Below, in pieces: positions 8,165 to 15,689 of a stretch of 32,202 nucleotides of DNA. Source of the DNA: JAUVXJ01 sp034430275. GTDB taxonomy: Bacteria; Chloroflexota; Anaerolineae; UBA7937; B3-Chlor. The notes below the pieces were generated by a model. The model did not search any database. It saw only the letters and a program-made list of their open reading frames with translations, and was not told where the DNA came from. A program made the translations under genes and the position numbers. Numbering within the stretch: the stretch's first letter is position 1; each line of letters starts with the position of its first letter. The stretch covers positions 1 through 32,202 of the forward strand of contig DAOUEW010000250.1 of NCBI GenBank assembly GCA_034430275.1, given 5' to 3'.

Positions 8165-8238
8165 AGGGGAGTAGCTCAAGCTGGCAGAGCAACGGTCTCC
8201 AAAACCGTAGGTTGCGGGTTCGAATCCTGCCTCCCCTG
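8165..8238 (+). tRNA. tRNA-Trp (anticodon CCA)
   Basis: The acceptor stem AGGGGAG pairs with CTCCCCT and the discriminator is G. The D arm has GCTC...GAGC, the anticodon stem ACGGT/ACCGT encloses CTCCAAA with anticodon CCA, and the T arm is GCGGG TTCGAAT CCTGC. The 3' CCA is not encoded (GTATCT follows), unlike the nearby tRNA-Ser. The gene is transcribed divergently from mnmE, from its own promoter. Confidence 0.95.
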
Positions 8239-8281
8239 TATCTGATTGGAAGGGACGGGGACCGATGCCGTCCGTTCACGC

Positions 8282-8824
8282 ATGGAGAGAGGTATAGCTT
8301 TCGTCAGCGGTCAGAGTAGGCTATCGGGGGGCGTGTTGGTGCTCAACGCCAGCTTGGAGCCCCTCCACATCGTCTCCGTGCGCAGGGCCATCGTCCTGCT
8401 GCTCAAGGAGAAGGCCGAGGTCGTAGAGGCTGCTCGAGCCAAGATCCGTTCCGAAAACATGGCTCTAGAGATGCCTCTGGTGATCCGGTTAGTCTACTAT
8501 GTGCGTGTTCCGCATCGATTGCTGATACCGCTGACCAGGCGCACGATTCTAGCACGCGACCAATACACCTGCCAGTACTGTGGGGCACAACCAACGAAGG
8601 GAAAGCTCACGCTGGATCACGTGGTGCCTCGCTCGCGGGGCGGGGGGCATAGCTGGGACAATGTGGTGGCCGCTTGCATACCCTGCAACCAGAGAAAGGG
8701 AGGCCGTCTGCCAGAGGAGGCGGGCATGAGCTTGCTGGCACGACCCGCAGCGCCGCGCTACGCGGCGGTGGTGCTGCTGGGCAAGATGCACGGTCACGAG
8801 GTGTGGAGGAAGTACGTGTATTGA
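8282..8824 (+). CDS. HNH endonuclease family protein
   Basis: A 180-residue protein with a C-terminal HNH nuclease domain. CQYCG (Cys97, Cys100) and CIPCN (Cys132, Cys135) form the zinc knuckle pair, with LDHVVPRSRGG (His113) and WDN between them. The N-terminal VLVLNASLEPLHIVSVRRAIVLLLKEKAEVVE is the typical leader of a widespread bacterial HNH family found outside restriction or phage clusters, whose role is not established. Start is uncertain: ATG 8282 gives MERGIAFVSG, while GTG 8333, just after a GGGGGGC stretch, gives a start exactly at VLVLNAS. It follows tRNA-Trp by about 45 bases and ends before a clear terminator. No partner methylase is present, so restriction is not supported. Confidence 0.85.
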   Translation: MERGIAFVSGQSRLSGGVLVLNASLEPLHIVSVRRAIVLLLKEKAEVVEAARAKIRSENMALEMPLVIRLVYYVRVPHRLLIPLTRRTILARDQYTCQYCGAQPTKGKLTLDHVVPRSRGGGHSWDNVVAACIPCNQRKGGRLPEEAGMSLLARPAAPRYAAVVLLGKMHGHEVWRKYVY

Positions 8825-8847
8825 GGACGCCGCCGATGAGGACGGAC

Positions 8848-8880
8848 AACGGCGTGGGTGCCTACCGACGCCGTTTTTGT
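8848..8880 (+). terminator. Rho-independent terminator after the HNH gene
   Basis: AACGGCGT (8848-8855) pairs with ACGCCGTT (8868-8875) around a 12-base loop; the last T's of the stem run into TTTTTG. The T-rich tract continues with further T runs to about 8889. Confidence 0.8.
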
Positions 8881-8982
8881 TTGATTTTTGATGGAAAGAC
8901 GAGTAGAGATAGGATTGAGGAGAAAGAGGAGGTAGAGGGTGCCTGTGCGCGGGAGAGCAGTGGTGTGGCCGATTCCTGCGCC

Positions 8983-9038
8983 TTGACAGAGGTACTCATT
9001 GGTGCTATTATGCTTAAGCATTTCTAAAAACGTAGAAA
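8983..9038 (+). promoter_or_regulatory. Consensus promoter overlapped by two palindromes, ahead of the ArsR-type gene
   Basis: TTGACA (8983-8988), a 17-base spacer and TATTAT (9006-9011) form a near-consensus promoter with start expected near 9018. A perfect 12-base palindrome ATGCTTAAGCAT (9010-9021) begins inside the -10 box and covers the start site. It is followed immediately by a second inverted repeat, TTTCTA (9021-9026) and TAGAAA (9033-9038). Palindromes in this position are typical ArsR/SmtB operators, so autorepression by the downstream gene is likely (inference). Confidence 0.7.
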
Positions 9039-9056
9039 TAGTCGCATGGTGTGCGT

Positions 9057-9362
9057 ATGGATTCCGACTTCTCACAGCAAGCGATCAAGGTGTTCAAGGC
9101 CCTGGCAGATCCGACACGCTACCAGATCATCAGGATGCTGATAATCAGCGAAGAACTCGGTTGCGAGGACTTCGATTGTGTCTGCAGGAAGAGCAAGCCG
9201 GCCATGTCTCACCACTATCGCGTTCTGGAGAACGCTGGCTTGGTGGCCAACAGGAAGGACGGTCTTCGTGTCTACTACAGGCTGGAGAAGAGGCAACTGG
9301 ACAGATTCGTCCCGCGGTTCTCCGAGGTACATTGCCCAAGCGAGGACCAGGAGGCTGACTAG
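9057..9362 (+). CDS. ArsR-family winged-helix transcriptional regulator
   Basis: A 101-residue winged-helix repressor. FKALADPTRYQIIRMLI (14-30) is the classic ArsR helix 1-2 signature, KSKPAMSHHYRVLENAGLVANRKDG (45-69) is the recognition helix and wing, and VYYRLEKRQLDRF is the C-terminal helix. Cys36, Cys41 and Cys43 cluster just before the recognition helix with a further Cys93. The position resembles, but does not exactly match, the CxC metal site of ArsR, so metal or redox sensing is possible but unproven. Start: ATG 9057; GTG 9051 adds two residues, and neither has a strong Shine-Dalgarno. The promoter upstream carries two palindromes. An RpoD-family sigma gene follows 87 bases later on the same strand with no terminator seen between. 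Confidence 0.9.
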   Translation: MDSDFSQQAIKVFKALADPTRYQIIRMLIISEELGCEDFDCVCRKSKPAMSHHYRVLENAGLVANRKDGLRVYYRLEKRQLDRFVPRFSEVHCPSEDQEAD

Positions 9363-9449
9363 GAACTGGCAGCAGGTATGAAGGAATCCTCAACGCTCCT
9401 CATGCAGTTAGCAGTTGTCTGTTAGGACGGCTGTTACAGGAGGAGAGAA

Positions 9450-10460
9450 ATGAGAGTCAACGAACTGGAACTACTGGAAGAGCGAGAGCTCGACGTCAGC
9501 GAGCTTGACGGAGAAACAGTGGGAAGAGCAGGTCGAGCTTCCCTCAGAGGCATAGAGAGCGATGATGTGATCTCGATGTACATGAGGGAAGTGGGGACCA
9601 TTGCGCTACTCAGCGCCGAGGATGAGCAGGAGCTTGCTTTGAAGCTGCGCGAGGGGCGGACCGCCGAGGTATTGCTCACCAAGGAAGACCTAGGCCCGGA
9701 GCAGAGGGAGCGGCTCGAGGAGAAGGCCAGGCAGGGGCAGGAAGCCCGCAGCCATTTCATAGAGGCTAACTCTCGTCTCGTGATCAGCATCGCTCGCAAG
9801 TATCTGGGCAGAGGCTTGCCCCTGTCGGACCTCATGCAGGAGGGCAACCTGGGCCTGATCAAGGCTGTCGAGCGTTTCGACCCTGATAGGGGCCACCGCT
9901 TCAGCACGTACGCAACCTGGTGGATTCGCCAGGCGGTTCTCAGGGCTGTGGCCGACCAGGGGCGCACGATAAGACTGCCAGCGCACATCGTGGACGAGTT
10001 GAACAGGGTTCATCGGACCGCGAAGCTACTGGCGCAGGAGCTGGGACGAGAGCCCACCAACGAAGAGCTGGCCGAAGAACTGGAAGTGCCAGCAGATCGA
10101 GTGAGCGAACTGATGCATGTGGCGGGCCAACCTCTTTCCCTGGAGACGCCAGTGGGGGAGGAAGAGGAGAGCACTCTGGCGGAGTTCATCGAGGATGAGG
10201 AGACGCCGACGCCTTCGTCCATGACTTCGCGCAGCCTGATGGGGGAGCGGGTGGAGGATGCTCTAGATTCCCTGTCTGAGCGCGAGGCGCGTGTGCTCCG
10301 TCTGAGGTATGGCCTGGAAGACGGTGAAGACTACACTCTCGAGCAGGTGGGGGAGAAGCTGGGCTTGACCAGGGAGCGGATCAGGCAGATCCAGTCTCAG
10401 GCTCTACGGCGCCTCCGACATCCCAGCCGCAGCCGCAATCTCAAGCCCTTTCTGAACTAA
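9450..10460 (+). CDS. RNA polymerase sigma factor, RpoD/SigA family
   Basis: A 336-residue sigma-70 factor. Region 1.2 is near 39-66 (DVISMYMREVGTIALLSAEDE), region 2 near 103-170 (ANSRLVISIARKYLGRGLPLSDLMQEG, then the -10-reading FSTYATWWIRQAV), region 3 near 175-250, and region 4 near 274-325 (LSEREARVLRLRYGLEDG, then the helix-turn-helix with LTRERIRQIQ). Region 1.1 is absent, and the short N-terminus is acidic. It may be the housekeeping sigma or a group 2 paralogue; length and the missing 1.1 fit either, so I give no symbol. AGGAGGAG at 9438-9445 is a strong ribosome binding site for ATG 9450. It sits directly behind an ArsR-type gene and may share its regulated promoter. Confidence 0.93.
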   Translation: MRVNELELLEERELDVSELDGETVGRAGRASLRGIESDDVISMYMREVGTIALLSAEDEQELALKLREGRTAEVLLTKEDLGPEQRERLEEKARQGQEARSHFIEANSRLVISIARKYLGRGLPLSDLMQEGNLGLIKAVERFDPDRGHRFSTYATWWIRQAVLRAVADQGRTIRLPAHIVDELNRVHRTAKLLAQELGREPTNEELAEELEVPADRVSELMHVAGQPLSLETPVGEEEESTLAEFIEDEETPTPSSMTSRSLMGERVEDALDSLSEREARVLRLRYGLEDGEDYTLEQVGEKLGLTRERIRQIQSQALRRLRHPSRSRNLKPFLN

Positions 10461-10548
10461 CAGGCTGCACCCAGCGGGGGCTGACTCGACTCTCAGGCAT
10501 CCACCATGACGGGATGTCCGCTCCAACGGTGGAAAGGGGGGTCATAGT

Positions 10549-11883
10549 ATGGGAAGAACGGCGAAGTTCGTCCTGGGCGCGGTAGTGGTGCTGCTCGTGG
10601 CAGTGCTGGGCTTTCTGGCTGCAACCTCGGGCAGAACGCCCACCGGCCAGGAGTTTGTCGTTGCTGCGGACTACGATCCTGAGTATCTCCCCTTGCCTGG
10701 CGAGCAGGCGGGTGGACCCAGCCAGATACCCACAGACGATCCGCTCACGGAGGGAACCGGACCCTCAATCGAGCAAGCGGCGATACCATCCAGCGAGGGA
10801 CGAGCGCTTTGGGTCCCTCGATGGTCCTACAAGACCGCGTCCGATGTCCGGACCATCGTAAGGAAGGCTGCCTCAGCCAACTTCAACACTCTCCTGTTCC
10901 AGGTGAGAGGGAACGGCGATGCCTACTACTCCTCTGTGTACGAGCCCTGGGCCGACCGGCTGACGGGCACTCTGGGCCGGTATCCTGGGTGGGATCCCCT
11001 CCAGTTGGCTATCGACGAAGCACACGCCGCTGGGCTCCAGTTGCACGCCTACATCAACGTCTATCCCTCGTGGCTAGGCGAGACTCCGCCCACAGGCAGC
11101 ACCCCGCGCCACATGTACAAGACGTTCAACAGCCTGTACGGGAACGAGTGGGTGCAGTGGGACAGCAGCGGCAACCCCATGAGGTTGAACACGAGCTACC
11201 TGGCCGCCAATCCAGGCCATCCCGCGGTCACCGAACACTTCGTGGCTGTATGTCGGGACATCGTCCTGAATTACGACGTAGATGGGCTGCATCTTGACTA
11301 CGTGAGGTATGCGGGACCGTACTACTCTTACGATCCGGTGGGCGACCGGCTGAGGAAGGAACAGGGCGTAAGCGATCGTCGCGCGTGGCAGCGTGCCCAG
11401 ATCACCGAGCTCGTGCGCCGCATCTACGACGAGGTGTTGCCTTTGAGGTCGGGCGTAGCGTTGTCCGGGGCGGTGTGGCCTATCTACAAGGACAAGTGGC
11501 AGTGGGTCACGTACGGGAGCAGCACCTACGAAGGGTACGCTGGATACTCCCAGGACTCCCGCGGCTGGCTGAAGATAGGCAAGATGGACTTCATCGCGCC
11601 GATGCTGTACGGGACCGCCGTCAAGGATAGCCGAAGCCGCTTCAAGACCCTGGTCGCCGATTTCAGCGCGGAGTCCTATGGGCGCCACGTCTATGCGGGC
11701 ATCCACGCTGATTACTCGTCATTCGCGGAGATCGAGGCCCGGATCAACATGGCGAGGAACGCCGGGTGTCAAGGGCAGGCCATCTTCGCGTACTCGGTGG
11801 TCGAGCAGAGGGGCTATTGGGATGAATTTCGCAACGGTCCCTACGCTCGGCCGGCCACGGTTCCGGCCATGACCTGGAAGTAG
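10549..11883 (+). CDS. Membrane-anchored GHL10 (DUF187, YngK-like) glycoside-hydrolase-like protein
   Basis: A 444-residue extracytoplasmic protein. Residues 7-25 form one hydrophobic helix (signal anchor or signal peptide), followed by a Pro/Gly/Thr-rich linker to about residue 80. Then comes a TIM-barrel: RALWVPRWSYKTASDVRTIV, FNTLLFQVRGNGDAYY, LQLHAYINVYPSW, then YDVDGLHLDYVRY (around 240-255), where the Asp/Glu-type catalytic site of the GHL10 family lies, and DFIAPMLYG near the end. Family members are predicted to cleave glycans or peptidoglycan-linked sugars; the reaction is mostly uncharacterised. A purine-rich AAAGGGGGG precedes ATG 10549. The gene is convergent with the dihydroorotase, with only 9 bases between the stops. 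Surrounding glycan genes fit a cell-surface role. Confidence 0.85.
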   Translation: MGRTAKFVLGAVVVLLVAVLGFLAATSGRTPTGQEFVVAADYDPEYLPLPGEQAGGPSQIPTDDPLTEGTGPSIEQAAIPSSEGRALWVPRWSYKTASDVRTIVRKAASANFNTLLFQVRGNGDAYYSSVYEPWADRLTGTLGRYPGWDPLQLAIDEAHAAGLQLHAYINVYPSWLGETPPTGSTPRHMYKTFNSLYGNEWVQWDSSGNPMRLNTSYLAANPGHPAVTEHFVAVCRDIVLNYDVDGLHLDYVRYAGPYYSYDPVGDRLRKEQGVSDRRAWQRAQITELVRRIYDEVLPLRSGVALSGAVWPIYKDKWQWVTYGSSTYEGYAGYSQDSRGWLKIGKMDFIAPMLYGTAVKDSRSRFKTLVADFSAESYGRHVYAGIHADYSSFAEIEARINMARNAGCQGQAIFAYSVVEQRGYWDEFRNGPYARPATVPAMTWK

Positions 11884-11892
11884 CAGGCTCCT

Positions 11893-12951
11893 TCAGGCCA
11901 GCGAGAGGGGGCGACCCGACCCAGGTGCAGCGAGGACTTTGCCGGGCTCGTAGACCCTGGTGCCCCGCAGATAGACGCTCCGTACGCGGCCATAGACCGT
12001 CATACCCTCGAAGGGTGTCCAGCCACATTTGGTGAGGAGATCTGCGCCTCTGATGGACCACGTGGCATCCAGATCCACCTCCACGTAGGAATCGTCGGGC
12101 GGGCGCAAGCCCATGATCCGGGCTGGCCCGTCGTGGCACAACTCCACCACCCGCTCCAGCGACAGCCGGCCGTTGTGGACTGCGTTCAGCAGCAGGGGCA
12201 ACGTCGTCTCCAGGCCGGGGATCCCCGGAGGCGGCGAATCGCTCTGTTTCTCCTCGAGTGTGTGGGGGGCGTGATCGGACGCCACAGCATCGACGATGCC
12301 GAGATTGTCCCACAGGGCATCGTTGTCCGCCTGTGTGCCCAACTCGGGCTTCATGTAGGCGAGGTTTCCCAGCGAGGGCGCGTCGTCCTGTGTGAGGAAG
12401 AGGTGATGAGGGGTCACTTCGCACGTGACGTGAACGCCCCTCTCCTTGGCCCGCCTCACGAGCTCGATCTCCGATCTCCGGCTCACGTGGCAGATGTGGA
12501 CCGGTCGGTCGTACAGTTGGGCCAGTCCGACAATCACCGCCGTGGACAGCCCCTCGGCGTGGGCCGCGATGGGCTTGTTCCTGGGCCAGGACTCGAAGTG
12601 CCCCAACAGTGCAGCTAGAGAGGCCAGACGAAGCGGGCCGTAAGTGGCGTCGAGGTACATCTTGAGTCCTGCCACGTGGGGGTCTATCACGGGAGCGGTG
12701 GCGTTCTCCATCGAGGCCCCCACGTAGAAGGCATAGTCGCACCGGGCCTTTTGTCTGGCGATCTCTATCTTCTGATCGAGCGTCGACCGGTCAACCACCG
12801 GGGGGGTGTTGTTGGGCATGTCGAGAACGGCGATGACACCTCCGGCGAGGGCCGCAGCGGTGCCTGAGGAGAAGTCCTCTTTGTGGGTGCCGCCGGGCTC
12901 CCTGAGGTGTACGTGGATGTCGATGACTCCCGGCAACCTGAGTGTTCTCAT
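11893..12951 (-). CDS. pyrC: Dihydroorotase, short CAD-like form
   Basis: A 352-residue amidohydrolase predicted to interconvert carbamoyl aspartate and dihydroorotate in pyrimidine synthesis. Metal and substrate residues are visible: HVHLR (His13, His15, Arg17), GLKMYL with Lys97 as the expected carboxylated lysine, His131 (AAHAEG), His155 (ICHVS) and ASDHAPH (Asp226, His228). It begins directly at LRLPGVIDIHVHLREPG and lacks the N-terminal beta-sandwich strands (about 50 residues) of usual type I bacterial PyrC. From memory, the whole length, including HKEDFSSGTAAALAGG, EEKQSDSPPPGIPGLETTLPLLL and WTPFEG, resembles the dihydroorotase domain of eukaryotic CAD. No other pyr gene is in the window. 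It lies 84 bases after the sugar transferase gene on the same strand. Start ATG 12951 lacks a clear Shine-Dalgarno. Confidence 0.9.
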   Translation of the reverse strand: MRTLRLPGVIDIHVHLREPGGTHKEDFSSGTAAALAGGVIAVLDMPNNTPPVVDRSTLDQKIEIARQKARCDYAFYVGASMENATAPVIDPHVAGLKMYLDATYGPLRLASLAALLGHFESWPRNKPIAAHAEGLSTAVIVGLAQLYDRPVHICHVSRRSEIELVRRAKERGVHVTCEVTPHHLFLTQDDAPSLGNLAYMKPELGTQADNDALWDNLGIVDAVASDHAPHTLEEKQSDSPPPGIPGLETTLPLLLNAVHNGRLSLERVVELCHDGPARIMGLRPPDDSYVEVDLDATWSIRGADLLTKCGWTPFEGMTVYGRVRSVYLRGTRVYEPGKVLAAPGSGRPLSLA

Positions 12952-13035
12952 TCTCGCAACTCGGCCTGAAGGGGTGATTCGTCCGTGGCCCGACCCGTGA
13001 GACCCAGCCAGGCGGTGCGAAGAGGCAGGGTCTGG

Positions 13036-14463
13036 TCAGTAGGCGCCACGACCAAACAGGACAGTAGGGATCGTTCTCAGCAGGATCTTGAAATCCAGCC
13101 ACAGCGACCAGTTCTCGGCGTAGTGGAGGTCGAGCATGACCATTTCATCGAAGGTCAGGTCGCTTCGGCCCATAACCTGCCACAGACCCGTCACGCCTGA
13201 AGGGATCCTCAGTCGCTCGTGATGCCAATCTTCATACTCCTCCACCTCACGGGGGAGCGGCGGTCTTGGGCCGACCAGGCTCATGTCACCGCGGAAGACA
13301 TTGATGAGCTGGGGCAACTCATCGATACTGAAGCGGCGCAAGAATCTGCCCACTCGTGTGATCCGTGGATCGCCCTTGATCTTGAAAATGGGTCCCTCGG
13401 CCTCGTTCAGCTTGGTGAGCTGTGGCTTCACCTGTTCGGCGTCCTCTCTCATAGACCGGAACTTGTAGCACGTGAAGGGTCTCGCTGCACGACCAAGACG
13501 GGTCTGTCTGAAGAAGACGGGGCCAGGCGAGTCGAGCTTGATGAGCACTGCTATCAGCATCAGCAAGGGGGAGAGCAGCAACAGCGCAGTAGAGGAAAGG
13601 GCGATGTCGATGAAGCGCTTCAAAGCGATCTTCCACCCCTTGAGGGTGGGTTGCCTGATTCCGATGAGGGGGATGCCGTCCATGACATCGGTGTCCACCT
13701 CACTCAGACTCATCTGGAGCAGGTCGGGAACGAAGCGCGCTCGCACGCCCTGTCTCTCACTGTCGGTGATGATTCCCAGCACCTTGCGGTGCGACATCCA
13801 GGGAAGAGTGATGATCACCTGGTCTATGGCCTGGTTCCTCAGGATCGCCGCCAATTCGGCCGTGCCCCCCATGGCCTTGAAGGGACCGATGTCGCTCTCC
13901 TGTTTCTTGGGGTCATCGTCGACGAAGCCGACGGGGCGATATCCCAGTTCTGGTTGGGCCAGGATGCTACGCATGATGGCGCGACCTATCGTGCCGGCCC
14001 CGACGATGAGCACGCGATCCACGCCGATGCCTCGACGCCTGAGATACGCCGCGACCTGTCGCTCGATGAGGCGGCTGAGGCTCATGGACACCACAATCAG
14101 GAGTACAGCATAGAAGAAGATGAGCCGCGAGTAGAAGTAGGCGCGGTAGAGGAAGAAGATGCAGATCATGATGGCTATGCCCACGAGGGTGCTCGTGGAT
14201 ATGATGTAGATGTCGTCCAGCCAGGAGGAGCCGCGTCGCCGGTCGTAGAGACCCTCTGTCTTGAACACCATGAGCAGGATCACGGTGAGGAGGATGGACA
14301 CCGGGATGTAGGACCTGAAGGGTACGTAGTATGCTTCGGCCACAGCTCGAACCCACTGCAACTCGTACCGTATGTGGTACGAGAGTATGAAAGAGACGTT
14401 GATCAGGAGAACGTCGGAGAGAACCAGAATCAGGTTTGACCAGCGTTTGTACGTCCCAAACAC
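13036..14463 (-). CDS. Undecaprenyl-phosphate sugar phosphotransferase (WbaP/CpsE-like)
   Basis: A 475-residue polyprenyl glycosylphosphotransferase that puts the first sugar-phosphate on undecaprenyl phosphate at the cytoplasmic membrane. About four N-terminal transmembrane helices (10-28, 52-67, 88-108, 112-130) precede a Rossmann-like CoA-binding-type domain (VLIVGAGTIGRAIM at 151-164). A further hydrophobic helix (290-308) follows, then the catalytic domain with DSPGP (311-315), YKFRSM (333-338), DELPQ (381-385) and LVGPRPP (396-402). These are the hallmark motifs of the family. Start: GTG 14463, 8 bases after the stop of the upstream GT4 gene, so it is in the same operon. The primed sugar (Gal-P, Glc-P or other) is not readable. 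Confidence 0.95.
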   Translation of the reverse strand: MFGTYKRWSNLILVLSDVLLINVSFILSYHIRYELQWVRAVAEAYYVPFRSYIPVSILLTVILLMVFKTEGLYDRRRGSSWLDDIYIISTSTLVGIAIMICIFFLYRAYFYSRLIFFYAVLLIVVSMSLSRLIERQVAAYLRRRGIGVDRVLIVGAGTIGRAIMRSILAQPELGYRPVGFVDDDPKKQESDIGPFKAMGGTAELAAILRNQAIDQVIITLPWMSHRKVLGIITDSERQGVRARFVPDLLQMSLSEVDTDVMDGIPLIGIRQPTLKGWKIALKRFIDIALSSTALLLLSPLLMLIAVLIKLDSPGPVFFRQTRLGRAARPFTCYKFRSMREDAEQVKPQLTKLNEAEGPIFKIKGDPRITRVGRFLRRFSIDELPQLINVFRGDMSLVGPRPPLPREVEEYEDWHHERLRIPSGVTGLWQVMGRSDLTFDEMVMLDLHYAENWSLWLDFKILLRTIPTVLFGRGAY

Positions 14464-14471
14464 GTCGACTC

Positions 14472-15611
14472 CTAACCTGTGGAACCACTCATGGCACGGT
14501 TATACGTCCTAGCGGTCTCCCGAGCTGCTCGCTGCCACGAGAAGGCCTTCGCTCTCTCCAATCCCTTCCCGCGCAGGGTGACTCTCAACTCCGAATCGGT
14601 CAGGACGCGGTACATCGCGCCGGCCATCTCTTCGGCATCGGTGGGCTCCACGAGCAGGCCCGCATCGCCTACCACCTCAGGTAGGGCAGACGTGTTCGAG
14701 GCGACCACCGGGGTGCCACAGGCCATAGCCTCCAGGGGAGGCAGTCCGAAGCCCTCATACAGTGAAGGGTATACGAAGAGTGACGCGGCGTTGTACCAAA
14801 GGGGCAGTTCATCGCGCGGGATGTAGCCAGGGAAGAGCACGTGCTCCTGCAAACCCAGCTCCTCCGCCAGGGAGAAGACCTCTTCGTGGTGCCATCCCTT
14901 GGGCCCGCCGACGACCAGCGGCGGAGGATCGAATCGTTGTCTCAACAAGGCATAGCTGCGCAACAGGGTTGTGAGGTTCTTGCGGGGTTCGAGAGTGCCC
15001 ACGAACAGCAGCATCTCCGGCGGGAGGTGCCGCTTTCTACGCAGGGCCTCCAACTGCTCCTCGCTTTCGATGGGGCGAAAATCGTCGTCTACCCCACAGG
15101 CTACCACATCTACCCTGCTCTCTGAGACGCCTAGCAACCTTACGATGTCGTGTTTGGTGCTGGATGAGATGGCAATGACACGCGTGGCTCTCCGGGCCGA
15201 CGAGGCGGTGCCCCACCTGAGGTACGCGCGCCTCCAAGACGGCAGCCGCTGCGGGAAGAGAAAGAAGCTTAGATCATAGATGGTCACTACTCCAGCACAA
15301 CCCAGAGCCAAGGGCTGGACGAAAGCCAGGGAATGCAGCAGATCTATGCCCTCGCGTCGGAGCTCTACAGGTTGCCAGAGTTGCTCCCACAGTATCCTGA
15401 CCACGGGATTCCTTGTGGGCAGCGTCGTCACCCTGGTCCGCAGTCTCGGAAAGGATCGACTCGCCTCCCTGTCGCCCAGGAACACAGTCAAGCTGTGTTC
15501 GTCCACTGCGTCGGGCAGATGCTGCAGCAGGTTGTAGATGTACCAGTTGATGCCTGCGGCACGGTAGCTCTTCGAAGAAGAGAGCAGGTGGGCGTTCAGG
15601 CCAACGTGCAT
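14472..15611 (-). CDS. GT4 family glycosyltransferase
   Basis: A 379-residue GT-B glycosyltransferase of the mannosyltransferase type. The N-terminal half has VVTIYDLSFFLFPQ and AISSSTKHDIVRLLGV, and the C-terminal half LFVGTLEPRKNLTTLLRSY, FPGYIPRDELPLWYNAASLFVYPSLYEGFGLPPLEAMACGTPVV. The latter holds the E(x7)E nucleotide-sugar motif. It would act in the cytoplasm on the lipid-linked glycan. Start: ATG 15611. A TTGACC/TATAAT promoter ends only 11 bases upstream, so the mRNA is nearly leaderless. The sugar phosphotransferase follows 8 bases after the stop. Confidence 0.93.
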   Translation of the reverse strand: MHVGLNAHLLSSSKSYRAAGINWYIYNLLQHLPDAVDEHSLTVFLGDREASRSFPRLRTRVTTLPTRNPVVRILWEQLWQPVELRREGIDLLHSLAFVQPLALGCAGVVTIYDLSFFLFPQRLPSWRRAYLRWGTASSARRATRVIAISSSTKHDIVRLLGVSESRVDVVACGVDDDFRPIESEEQLEALRRKRHLPPEMLLFVGTLEPRKNLTTLLRSYALLRQRFDPPPLVVGGPKGWHHEEVFSLAEELGLQEHVLFPGYIPRDELPLWYNAASLFVYPSLYEGFGLPPLEAMACGTPVVASNTSALPEVVGDAGLLVEPTDAEEMAGAMYRVLTDSELRVTLRGKGLERAKAFSWQRAARETARTYNRAMSGSTG

Positions 15612-15622
15612 ACTACGTCGCT

Positions 15623-15651
15623 ATTATATTCACATGAGTGTAAGTGGTCAA
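15623..15651 (-). promoter_or_regulatory. Promoter for the GT4 / sugar-transferase operon
   Basis: Minus strand TTGACC (15651-15646), a 17-base spacer and a perfect TATAAT (15628-15623). The predicted start is about 4-6 bases before the ATG at 15611. Confidence 0.7.
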
Positions 15652-15689
15652 GAGCCCCCCGTGGCAACACCGGGACCAGGGTGCAGGAA

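Noticed and set aside
8282..8824. HNH protein as part of a restriction or mobile-intron system
   Set aside because: No methylase, integrase, intron or phage gene is near, and the N-terminal leader matches a common chromosomal HNH family.
13219..14439. 406-codon plus-strand frame opposite the sugar phosphotransferase gene
   Set aside because: It is antisense to clear WbaP-family motifs; its His/Asp/Glu-rich composition is typical of a shadow frame.
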